This document shows positions 1 through 6,227 of a stretch of DNA of 12,802 bases, one piece after another. The DNA lies in the NCBI GenBank assembly GCA_023393655.1, contig JAEWKP010000067.1:1-12802 (forward strand), in the 5' to 3' direction. The first letter of the stretch is position 1. Every line of letters starts with the position of its first letter. Origin of the DNA: Pseudomonadota bacterium (lineage in GTDB: Bacteria; Pseudomonadota; Alphaproteobacteria; Rhizobiales; Beijerinckiaceae). Below the pieces are notes generated by a model, which was not told where the DNA came from, made no database searches, and worked only from the letters and a program-made list of their open reading frames with translations. The position numbers and the translations under genes were made by a program.

Positions 1-406
1 GCCCGATACCGGTCAGGAACGGCACCCAGTACCAAGCCATCGGGATCCCGATTGTTTGGCTCCGGTCTCCGCCCGCGATTTCGATCAGAGCCTGCTGCAG
101 CGAAAACCAGAAGACCCCGGCCAGGAAGATCGCGCCGAGCACGGCCGAGAACACCCTGAGCGCGACCTGGACCCGCCTTGGCAGCCTGTCGGTGAACAGG
201 TCGATCGCAACATGCTGGTCGGTCATGAAGCCGTAGGGGATCGCCAACATCGCTCCGATCATGACGCAAAGCTGGCCGAGATCGACCGCTCCCTTGACTG
301 TGCCGGTGCTGACGCTGCGCAGTGCGATATCGACGATGGTCAGAGCCACCGCGGCAAGAAAAGCAAGCGTGCCGGCTAGCGCCAGAATTCGAGTTGCTCT
401 GCTCAT
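1..406 (-). CDS. dctQ: TRAP transporter small permease, DctQ family (3' end beyond the window)
   Basis: This is the small integral-membrane subunit of a tripartite ATP-independent periplasmic transporter, which works with the DctP-type binding protein encoded just upstream and normally a large DctM subunit. Translation from the ATG at 406 gives 135 codons before the window edge. The first hydrophobic helix is at about residues 6-26, followed by a polar turn and a second helix near residues 42-56 that runs into YGFMTDQHVAIDLF, the His-x-x-x-Asp stretch typical of DctQ. A third helix (VFSAVLGAIFLAGVFWF) lies near residues 85-101. The start is supported by GGGAGG-like bases (ATCCCTCCC on the plus strand) just upstream. 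It is the fourth gene of the minus-strand operon, 83 bp after the dctP stop. The dctM partner is expected beyond the left edge. The substrate cannot be told from this subunit. Confidence 0.88.
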   Translation of the reverse strand, partial: MSRATRILALAGTLAFLAAVALTIVDIALRSVSTGTVKGAVDLGQLCVMIGAMLAIPYGFMTDQHVAIDLFTDRLPRRVQVALRVFSAVLGAIFLAGVFWFSLQQALIEIAGGDRSQTIGIPMAWYWVPFLTGIG

Positions 407-438
407 GGGAGGGATCACGGCCTGATGGAGGACGAGGT

Positions 439-469
439 CGGGTCGGGATCAAGGGGGACCGCCGACCCG
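439..469 (-). promoter_or_regulatory. 8-bp perfect stem-loop between dctP and dctQ
   Basis: CGGGTCGG at 439-446 is exactly complementary to CCGACCCG at 462-469, with a 15-nt loop. It sits in the 83-bp gap between the dctP stop and the dctQ start, and no T-tract follows on the transcribed (minus) strand, so it does not look like a full intrinsic terminator. Hairpins after binding-protein genes in transporter operons are known to protect the upstream message and so raise the amount of binding protein relative to permease. That role here is inference. Confidence 0.45.
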
Positions 470-489
470 CATGGGCGCAGCAGCAGCTG

Positions 490-1494
490 CTATTCAAGGT
501 TTTTCAGAGCCGCGACCATCGCATCGTAAATCTTGCGCGAGCCGGGGACCGTCTTCTCCTGTTCGGCAACATAGTCGTCGACGACCTTCTGGAGCCTGGC
601 GCGCCAAGCGTCGCGGCTGGCGTCAGGCAGGTCCCGCACAGTGTTTCCCGCCTTCTTGGCCGCGTCGATTGCGATCTGATCGGTGTCCTTCCACCACTTG
701 CCCCAGTTCTGCGCAAAGAAAATTTTGCTGTCGTCGAACAATTTCTTGATATCCGGCGGCAGTGAATTGTAGCGGCGCTCATTCATGAGCGTATACATTG
801 CGACCGCATCGAGGCGTGCGTTGAGGTGATTCTTGAGAACTTCATGCAGCTTGAATGCGCCGACCGGCCCCCATGGCATGACATTGCCCTCGACCACGCC
901 GCGCTCGACATTCTCGTAAATCTGGGTCGGCGGCAGGCCCACAGGCGTCGCGCCCAAGGCATTGAGGATGGCGGTGACGCTCGGCGTCGGGGCGCGAAGA
1001 CGCATGCCTTTGAGCTGGTCGAGATCGGCCACGGATGTCTTGGTGTGGATGGCACTCGGCTCGGTCACCGTCAGCGAAAGCATCACCGTGCCCGGAAAAT
1101 CGTCCTTGAGATACGGATCATAAAGCTGGGTCAGCGCCTTGGTGCCGGCTTCCGCGGTCTTGATTGTGAAAGGCAGCTCGATCAGCGTCGTCCTCGGATG
1201 GCGCCCGCGCGGAATCGCGGGAATGCCGATCGCGATGTCGACAACGCCGCCGCGCACCTGATCGAACTGGCGCGTCGCATCGCCCAGCGCCGAGCCCGCG
1301 GCGAAGATTTGCATCTTGACCCGGCCGTTGGACTTTTCCTCGATCGTCTTCGCCCAGGGCTCGAGCACGAGCGTCTGGATGAAATGGGTCGGCGGAAACA
1401 TGTGTGAGATTTTCAGCTCGAACTCGGCAGCAAGGCACGCGCCGGCGGGCAACAAACCGACAAGGGCACCGAGCACGGCATGTCTGAGTTTCAT
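490..1494 (-). CDS. dctP: TRAP transporter solute-binding protein, DctP family
   Basis: This is the periplasmic receptor of a TRAP transporter, which captures a carboxylate and delivers it to the DctQM membrane complex. It has 334 residues, within the usual 320-350. The N-terminus is a Sec signal peptide (charged KLRH, hydrophobic core, likely cleavage after CLAA near residue 23). The family core is visible: LKISHMFPPTH at the start of the mature protein, then LKGMRLRAP at 161-169. Arg167 in that stretch corresponds to the conserved arginine that pairs with the ligand carboxylate. GLPPTQIYENVERGVVEG (186-203) is the standard signature after it. The start at 1494 is preceded by GGGAGGAACAG. 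It lies 46 bp after the CoA ligase gene in the same operon, so the ligand is probably the substrate of that ligase. The ligand itself cannot be read from the sequence. Confidence 0.92.
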   Translation of the reverse strand: MKLRHAVLGALVGLLPAGACLAAEFELKISHMFPPTHFIQTLVLEPWAKTIEEKSNGRVKMQIFAAGSALGDATRQFDQVRGGVVDIAIGIPAIPRGRHPRTTLIELPFTIKTAEAGTKALTQLYDPYLKDDFPGTVMLSLTVTEPSAIHTKTSVADLDQLKGMRLRAPTPSVTAILNALGATPVGLPPTQIYENVERGVVEGNVMPWGPVGAFKLHEVLKNHLNARLDAVAMYTLMNERRYNSLPPDIKKLFDDSKIFFAQNWGKWWKDTDQIAIDAAKKAGNTVRDLPDASRDAWRARLQKVVDDYVAEQEKTVPGSRKIYDAMVAALKNLE

Positions 1495-1540
1495 CTGTTC
1501 CTCCCTCTGATCGCATTGTTCTGGTTGTTGGAAACGGCGC

Positions 1541-2857
1541 TCAGATAGCTTCGCTGAAATCGAGGATCTTCGACTTGTAGTCGGAGCGCGGCAGGGCGCC
1601 CTGCGGCACCAGCGTGATCGAGGTGGTTACTACCAGCACCGAACGAATCTCCCGCCGAATATCCTCGGCCAGATCCGGCGACGGCACGACACCTTCTCCG
1701 AGTTCGACCACGACGGGCAGGGGCGGCTCCTGCTTGACAGCCTTGATCCTCGGCCGGATCGCGATGACGCCGCTGACCTTCGGGGCGAAACGGTTGACGA
1801 CCTCGCGAACCGCCGACGGGAAGAGGTTGACGCCGCGCACGATCAGCATGTCGTCTGTGCGGCCGATGCAGCGGACCCGTGGCGAGGTCCGGCCGCACGG
1901 GCAGGGCGAGTTCCAGAACATCACGTGATCGCGGGTGCGGAAGCGCAGCAACGGGGCCGCCTCGCGTGCGAGATGCGTGAGGACGAGTTCGCCGGTCGCT
2001 CCATCCTCCAGCGGCACCGCAGCGCCGGTCTCGGGGTCGATCAGCTCGATGTGGACGAAACCGCGGCCGCTGAAATGCATGCCGTTCTGGTGTTCGCATT
2101 CCCCCCAGAGCGAGACTGAGATGTCGCCGATGCCCATGGCTTCGGTCACCTTTGCGCCCCAGGCGGCCTCGAGCTTGCCGCGCATCGCGGGTTCCCCCCC
2201 GCCTGGCTCGCCTGCAACCAGGATGTGCTCGATCGAACTCGATCGCAGATCGATGTCGCGCTCCTTTGCCCATTCGGAAAGATGGAAAGCATACGACGGC
2301 GTGCAGCCGAGGATCTGAGGCTTGAGGAGCTTCACGGCCGCCATCAGCCGTTCGGTATTGCCGCTGCCGACCGGAATGTGACAAAGGCCCAGGCGATTGA
2401 AGGCGTCGAGCGCCGCGCCAGCCACGAACGGTCCGGCATTGTAGGTGCTCACGATTCGCTCGCCGGCCTGAACGCCTGCGGCTGCGTAAGAGCGCGATGA
2501 GGTCACGACCCACCGCTCGAGATCATTTCGCGTCAGCGGGATATAGCTCGGAATGCCCGTCGTGCCACTGGTTGAAAAGACGCGGCAAACCTGTTCGAGC
2601 GGCACGGCGATATGCGTTCCGATCGGGTCGGCGTCGGATCGGCTGGCGCGCAGCTCATCTTTTTCAGTAAAAGGAAGATGGGCAATGTCGTCGAGCCCGC
2701 CGGCCGAATTAGCTGTCTTGAAACCTGCTTCGACAAGCTTTTCACGGTAAAACTGAGACCTGTCGAAAAGGTAATCGAGCTGGCTGCGATAGAGCGGCGC
2801 ATCGATGCCGTGCTGCTCGCGCCATGGCCGACTCTCGATCTCAGGCTGGAACATCAT
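1541..2857 (-). CDS. PaaK-like AMP-forming acyl-CoA ligase (phenylacetate-CoA ligase family)
   Basis: This is an adenylate-forming enzyme that activates a carboxylic acid with ATP and then forms the CoA thioester in the cytoplasm. It is 438 residues, the usual PaaK length. Motifs run in order: phosphate-binding STSGTTG (95-101); EAMGIGD (239-245) where relatives have the aromatic/acid substrate-adenylate motif; FRTRD (306-310) with the ribose-binding Asp; CPCGR (319-323); the hinge GRTDDMLIVRG (332-342); and PRSDYK (423-428), whose Lys428 matches the catalytic C-terminal lysine. It overlaps the upstream lyase gene by ATGA, which indicates translational coupling. A second ATG follows at once (2854) and could serve instead. 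PaaK-family members act on many aromatic and aliphatic acids, so phenylacetate is not implied. Its neighbours (a lyase of citrate-synthase fold and a TRAP receptor) suggest an aliphatic hydroxy- or polycarboxylate. This is inference. Confidence 0.88.
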   Translation of the reverse strand: MMFQPEIESRPWREQHGIDAPLYRSQLDYLFDRSQFYREKLVEAGFKTANSAGGLDDIAHLPFTEKDELRASRSDADPIGTHIAVPLEQVCRVFSTSGTTGIPSYIPLTRNDLERWVVTSSRSYAAAGVQAGERIVSTYNAGPFVAGAALDAFNRLGLCHIPVGSGNTERLMAAVKLLKPQILGCTPSYAFHLSEWAKERDIDLRSSSIEHILVAGEPGGGEPAMRGKLEAAWGAKVTEAMGIGDISVSLWGECEHQNGMHFSGRGFVHIELIDPETGAAVPLEDGATGELVLTHLAREAAPLLRFRTRDHVMFWNSPCPCGRTSPRVRCIGRTDDMLIVRGVNLFPSAVREVVNRFAPKVSGVIAIRPRIKAVKQEPPLPVVVELGEGVVPSPDLAEDIRREIRSVLVVTTSITLVPQGALPRSDYKSKILDFSEAI

Positions 2858-3648
2858 GGCTCGCCGGCTCCATTACGCTCGTAGGCGATTGCGCTCTCGC
2901 CATGATGGGACATCAGAAAGCCGATCGGCCGCTCCTGCTCTTCCGCGAGGTGGCCAAGCACCCCAGCCGTTCGCGCCAGGATCGGGATCGCCTTGATCAT
3001 CGCCGGCGGAAATTCGAGGTCGAGCAGAACGGCGGCGATCGGCATCGAGACATTCATCGGCATCGGGCGCCCCCAAACCTGCGCGACGGCCGGCTCGAAG
3101 GCCTGCGCCAGCCTGATATGAGGGCCGACGACGCCCTCCCGCTCGGCCAGTGCCAGCACACGCTGCGTGCGCGGATCGACGGGGTGATGGAGGGGATGGC
3201 CGAAGCCTGGAAGCTTGCCGCGGCGGGCTCGAGTCTGCGTCGCGATGTCCAGAGCAACTGCGGTAGCGTCTTCCCCGGCCATTACGCGCTCCTGGGCCGA
3301 AACCAGCATGTTTCCGCACAGTTGCGACGTTCCCAGAACAACCGTGCCGCATCCGAGAATTCCGGCCGCGACCGCCGCCTGGAGGCAATCGGGATCGGCC
3401 GCCAGTGTCATGCGGGCCGCCTGCGCCGTTGGCGTAAGCCCATGCTCGGCGATCGCGACCAGCAGAACGTCGAGAAAAAAGCGCTGCTTTTCCGATGGCG
3501 CCTTGCCGGTGACGAGCAGGAAGAAGAACTCGGTGAAGTTGATCCCGCCCATGAGATCACCAGCGAGGTCGCGCCCCCGAATCTCGATGCTGGCGGCATC
3601 GGCGGTGCAAATCGATGTTGTGCCCGCCCCGGGCGTGCCGATCATCAT
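2854..3648 (-). CDS. Citrate-synthase-fold lyase, citryl-CoA lyase-like
   Basis: This is a short (264-residue) member of the citrate synthase superfamily, similar to stand-alone citryl-CoA lyases, which cleave a hydroxyacyl-CoA by a retro-Claisen/aldol reaction. Visible are GLTPTAQAARM (70-80), PGFGHPLHHPVDPR (147-160, equivalent to the GFGHRVYxxxDPR block with its histidine) and NVSMPIAAVLLDLEFPP (199-215) followed by PILARTAGVLGHLAEEQ (222-238). In citrate synthases and ATP-citrate lyase the last block reads NVD with a catalytic Asp; here the residue is Ser201. The HGGA histidine motif of true citrate synthases is also not seen. I place the start at ATG 3648, five bases after GGAGGA, rather than at an upstream GTG at 3660 that overlaps this ribosome site. 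It is the first gene of the operon and overlaps the ligase by 4 bp. The exact substrate is unknown, and cleavage of the ligase's product is the natural guess. Confidence 0.8.
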   Translation of the reverse strand: MMIGTPGAGTTSICTADAASIEIRGRDLAGDLMGGINFTEFFFLLVTGKAPSEKQRFFLDVLLVAIAEHGLTPTAQAARMTLAADPDCLQAAVAAGILGCGTVVLGTSQLCGNMLVSAQERVMAGEDATAVALDIATQTRARRGKLPGFGHPLHHPVDPRTQRVLALAEREGVVGPHIRLAQAFEPAVAQVWGRPMPMNVSMPIAAVLLDLEFPPAMIKAIPILARTAGVLGHLAEEQERPIGFLMSHHGESAIAYERNGAGEP

Positions 3649-3697
3649 TGTTTCCTCCACCTCGTGTGCCGGTGCGCGGTTCGATGGCTCTCGGCTA

Positions 3698-3708
3698 TTG
3701 TTGGACCA
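3698..3708. promoter_or_regulatory. Putative GntR-family operator, box 1
   Basis: TTGTTGGACCA fits the TNGT-N3-ACNA pattern bound by FadR-subgroup GntR regulators. It lies between the operon promoter and the first gene, 26 bp centre to centre from box 2, in the region shared with the divergent gntR gene. Binding is inferred. Confidence 0.45.
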
Positions 3709-3723
3709 TTTTGGCCGTCAGAT

Positions 3724-3734
3724 TTGTAGGACAA
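3724..3734. promoter_or_regulatory. Putative GntR-family operator, box 2
   Basis: TTGTAGGACAA is a perfect inverted repeat (TTGT, 3-nt spacer, ACAA) of the TNGT-N3-ACNA type. It overlaps the predicted -10 of the minus-strand operon promoter, so a bound regulator would block transcription. This suggests repression relieved by the pathway substrate, with the adjacent GntR protein as the likely ligand. The assignment rests on pattern and position only. Confidence 0.55.
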
Positions 3735-3758
3735 TATTGGCGCACAATCCCTTGTCAA
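3731..3758 (-). promoter_or_regulatory. Sigma70-like promoter of the lyase-ligase-TRAP operon
   Basis: On the minus strand a perfect -35 hexamer TTGACA (3758-3753) is followed after 16 bp by TATTGT (3736-3731), which matches 4 of 6 bases of the -10 consensus. Transcription would start near 3724, about 75 bp before the lyase start. GntR-type box 2 overlaps the -10. Confidence 0.55.
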
Positions 3759-3786
3759 CCCACCTCTGCCATGCGAGATACCGATC

Positions 3787-4500
3787 GTGCTCAAGCCTTC
3801 CGTGACGAACCTGACTGTTGACATCGACGCTCCTGGCCAAATGCGCGGCGGCACGGTGGAGCGCGTGTTCCTACATCTGAAGGACGGCATCCTCAGTGGC
3901 CGCTATGCCCCTGGCCAGCGGTTGATCGAAGCCGATCTGACGGCCGAGTTTGGCGTCAGCCGGGGGCCGCTTCGCGAAGCGTTCCGCATGCTGTCGGCCG
4001 AAGGGCTTGTCGAGAGCATCCCATATCGCGGCGCCATCGTAAGGCGACTGTCACGCCAGGAAACGCAGGAGCTGTTCCAGATACGCGGCGCGCTCGAGGT
4101 GCTGGCGGCGCGGTTGGCGAGCGAGAATATCGACCTGCCCGGAGTCCGGGGGCGCTTCGAACAGGCTATTGCGCCGATCTGGCGCGAGGCGCCGCGCAAC
4201 ATCGGCATGACCTATCTGGACGAGAACCGGGTTTTCCACCAGGCCGTCGCGGATATCAGCGGCAACGAGCAGCTCGCCGTGCTGTGTCGGCAAATGCAAT
4301 TGCCGTTGATCATGTTCCAGCTGAGCGGGATGCTAACGCCGGAGACGCTGGCCCTCTCCAATCGGGAGCATCGCGCAATAGCTACGGCTATTCTCGCAGG
4401 AGACGCAGACACAGCCTCGACGGGCATGAAAAGCCACTTGGAGCGTGCCCGCCTGTTTGCAAGCCAGTTGCCTCGATCGATTTTTCGGTCGCCCGAATGA
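3787..4500 (+). CDS. GntR-family transcriptional regulator, FadR/FCD subgroup
   Basis: This is a cytoplasmic DNA-binding repressor or activator of 237 residues, typical of the FadR subgroup. The winged-helix domain spans about residues 22-90; the recognition region is EADLTAEFGVSRGPLREAFR (48-67), followed by LSAEGLVE and the wing. The FCD ligand-binding domain follows (about 95-225), with His151 in RVFHQAV, His195 in REHRAI and His217 in KSHLE at the positions that bind a metal in this family. The start is a GTG at 3787 with only a weak ribosome site; an in-frame ATG at 3841 is an alternative that would still leave the whole HTH. It is divergent from the lyase-ligase-TRAP operon, and the intergenic region carries two GntR-type boxes. 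It is therefore the probable local regulator and may also regulate itself. The inducer is unknown and is presumably the transported acid or its CoA ester. Confidence 0.9.
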   Translation: MLKPSVTNLTVDIDAPGQMRGGTVERVFLHLKDGILSGRYAPGQRLIEADLTAEFGVSRGPLREAFRMLSAEGLVESIPYRGAIVRRLSRQETQELFQIRGALEVLAARLASENIDLPGVRGRFEQAIAPIWREAPRNIGMTYLDENRVFHQAVADISGNEQLAVLCRQMQLPLIMFQLSGMLTPETLALSNREHRAIATAILAGDADTASTGMKSHLERARLFASQLPRSIFRSPE

Positions 4501-4972
4501 TTATCGCGAGGTTGACGCGCCGATCGAAGCGTCCTCACCAGTCGAAACCAATGATGTTCCAGCGGTAAAGGCCACCGAGAGCCGGTGGGTTCGCAGCGGC
4601 CCCGTTCTTTCGTTTCGATGGTCTCACTACCAGGCGCGGGGGCGCGATGAGGGACTGATCGGAGAGTATGTCGTTAACTCGAGCCAGGACCGGTTTGAGG
4701 TCTTCAGCATTACCCTCTCGCAGAGCGAGAGCGTCAAAGATCAGCTGGGTCGCACGTGCTTGAGCGCCCGCCCCCTGCCGATCCCCAACCATCGGAATTC
4801 AGTGGCTGCTTCGCCGTGACCTATGCGAGGCGAAATCAGCTCCACGAGGCTTGGCCGGGCAATTGATGTGGCGCGGCCATGCCGAGCCGAGTTGTGATCG
4901 GATCGCACGTGCATATTCTTGGCGTAAGGATCTGTTATTGTGCAGGTGCTTCGCTGGCGATTTCGGCGAAAA

Positions 4973-4995
4973 CCCAGCTTCGGAGAGCAACGCTC
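4973..4995 (+). repeat. Left copy of a 23-bp imperfect direct repeat flanking sitABCD
   Basis: Positions 4973-4995 match 8828-8850 at 20 of 23 bases in the same orientation; all three differences are transitions (A/G, C/T, A/G). The left copy lies across the anticodon arm of the tRNA-Arg remnant and its broken edge. The pair brackets the whole sitABCD operon. It could be a relic of site-specific integration or a chance match in GC-rich DNA. Confidence 0.4.
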
Positions 4996-5017
4996 TATCC
5001 AGCTGAGCTACGGGCGC
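4978..5017 (-). pseudogene. Truncated tRNA-Arg (anticodon CCG), 5' half only
   Basis: Read on the minus strand from 5017, the sequence is acceptor strand GCGCCCG, then TA, the D arm GCTC-AGCTGGATA-GAGC, G, the 5' side of the anticodon stem TTGCT, and a 7-nt loop CTCCGAA whose centre is CCG. After position 39-40 the tRNA pattern stops. The 3' anticodon strand, variable loop, T arm and the acceptor partner CGGGCGC do not follow. Instead a hairpin comes next (GCTGG 4953-4957 pairing with CCAGC 4974-4978, with an inner TTTCG/CGAAA match). It cannot form a cloverleaf, so it is a remnant. tRNA genes are common integration sites, but a surviving 5' half without its 3' half points to recombination or deletion rather than a clean attachment scar. 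Confidence 0.8.
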
Positions 5018-5251
5018 TAACGGTGCAGGCTGGATAGTCGATCCCCGCCGCTTCGGCAATGCGGGATTGTGGATGGCGCGCAGTTCTCCGAAGGCAATGG
5101 TCACACGTTGGAATCGTGTCGGGCGCGCCGCGACTGCGGCTGGGGCCTCGATGGACAAGTCAGCCGCCCGCGACAGCGCTCTGATCTGTGGTTCAGCGGG
5201 GTCTCTTGCGCGGGCATGATCGCCGATCCTGTAATTGCTAATAACTCGCAC

Positions 5252-5266
5252 TTGCAAAATTTACAG
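5252..5266. promoter_or_regulatory. Possible metal-regulator box and promoter region of sitABCD
   Basis: Around 5231-5270 the sequence becomes AT-rich. TTGCAAAATTTACAG is an imperfect inverted repeat resembling the TGCAA-containing sites used by Fur-family Mn sensors (Mur) in alphaproteobacteria. A second TGCAATTCATTG-like stretch lies at about 5290-5301. The site is about 50-65 bp before the sitA start. No convincing -35/-10 pair could be fixed, so only the general location is supported. Confidence 0.25.
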
Positions 5267-5318
5267 GCTTCGGGTTAGAAGGAGTTTGTTGCAATTCATT
5301 GTCAATAAGGATGCCTCG

Positions 5319-6227
5319 ATGGCCGTCGGCTCGCGCAGATCAGCTCTCATCGGTTTGATGGGCGCCGCGTTTTTCGTCGCATGCAGTGTCGCGCCCGCTG
5401 CGGCGCAGGAGAAGTTCAAGGCCGTCACGACCTTCACGGTGATCGCCGATATCGCGCGCAACGTCGCCGGCGATGCTGCCGTCGTAGAGTCGATCACCAA
5501 GCCGGGCGCCGAGATTCATAATTATCAGCCGACCCCGGGCGACATCCAGCGCGCGCAGGGCGCGCAGCTCATCCTCTGGAACGGCCTCAACCTCGAATTG
5601 TGGTTCGAGAAGTTTTTCCGCAACCTCAGGAACGTCCCGAGCGTGGTCGTCTCGCAGGGCGTCGAGCCGATGGGGATCAGCGAGGGGCCCTACAGGGGCA
5701 AGCCGAACCCGCATGCCTGGATGTCGCCGGCGGCCGCGCTGATCTATGTCGACAATATCCGCGACGCCTTCGCCAGGCACGATCCCAAGAACGCCGACGC
5801 CTATAAAGCCAATGCCGAGGCCTACAAGGCCCGCATCAAGGCGGTCATCGACCCGATCAAGGCCGAGCTTGCCGCCGTTCCCGCGGAGAAGCGCTGGCTC
5901 GTCTCCAGCGAAGGGGCGTTTTCCTATCTCGCCCGCGATTTCGGGTTGAAGGAGCTCTATCTCTGGTCCATCAATGCCGATCAGCAAGGCACGCCGCAGC
6001 AGGTCCGGAAGGTCATCGACGCCGTGCGCAAGAACAAGATCACCGTGGTCTTCTCCGAGAGCACGATCTCCGACAAGCCGGCCCAGCAGGTCGCGCGCGA
6101 GACCGGCGCGGCCTATGGCGGCGTGCTCTACGTGGATTCGCTGAGCGAGGCGGATGGCCCGGTTCCGACCTATATCGACCTGCTCAAGGTCACTGCCGAC
6201 ACGATCGCCAAGGGATTGACGCGGTGA
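5319..6227 (+). CDS. sitA: Mn/Fe ABC transporter periplasmic binding protein SitA
   Basis: This is a cluster A-I (ZnuA/PsaA-like) metal receptor that captures Mn(II) or Fe(II) in the periplasm for the SitBCD importer. I choose the ATG at 5319 (302 residues) because AAGGA lies 7 bases before it and a signal peptide begins there (SRRS, hydrophobic core, cleavage after APAAAQ near residue 30). The longer reading from 5235 has no ribosome site. Four family metal ligands are in place: His67 (AEIHNYQPTP), His132 (NPHAWMSP), Glu198 (SSEGAFSYLA) and Asp273 (YVDSLSEADG). The stretches LWNGLNLELWFEKFF and INADQQGTPQQVR are characteristic of SitA rather than ZnuA, and the His-rich loop of zinc receptors is absent. 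It is the first gene of a four-gene operon, and its stop overlaps the sitB start (GTGA). Confidence 0.93.
   Translation: MAVGSRRSALIGLMGAAFFVACSVAPAAAQEKFKAVTTFTVIADIARNVAGDAAVVESITKPGAEIHNYQPTPGDIQRAQGAQLILWNGLNLELWFEKFFRNLRNVPSVVVSQGVEPMGISEGPYRGKPNPHAWMSPAAALIYVDNIRDAFARHDPKNADAYKANAEAYKARIKAVIDPIKAELAAVPAEKRWLVSSEGAFSYLARDFGLKELYLWSINADQQGTPQQVRKVIDAVRKNKITVVFSESTISDKPAQQVARETGAAYGGVLYVDSLSEADGPVPTYIDLLKVTADTIAKGLTR

Larger units (their letters stand above)
4501..5318. other. Intergenic region of about 820 bp with a tRNA fragment
   Basis: No open frame here looks like a real gene. Short frames on both strands (for example 4535-4792 minus and 4799-5257 minus) lack ribosome sites and recognisable domains, and the second one simply translates the antisense of the tRNA remnant. 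A 6-bp hairpin (CCACCG 4572-4577 with CGGTGG 4583-4588) lies 70 bp after the gntR stop but has no T-tract, so it is at best a weak terminator. The only clear content is the truncated tRNA-Arg at 4978-5017, the adjoining hairpin, and AT-rich bases before sitA that probably hold its promoter. The region looks like decayed DNA at a former integration or recombination point. Confidence 0.6.

Noticed and set aside
4535..4792. 85-residue minus-strand open frame
   Set aside because: There is no recognisable domain, ribosome site or neighbour support. It could be a remnant but cannot be assigned.
4764..5017. tRNA-Arg interrupted by an intron in the anticodon region, since CGGGCGC (4770-4764, minus) could pair with the acceptor strand
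   Set aside because: No T-loop GTTCGA-type sequence or 3' anticodon strand lies before that heptamer, so the match is probably chance in GC-rich DNA.
4799..5257. 152-residue minus-strand open frame
   Set aside because: It contains APVAQLDRAL, the well-known spurious translation of a tRNA gene; the rest has no coding character.
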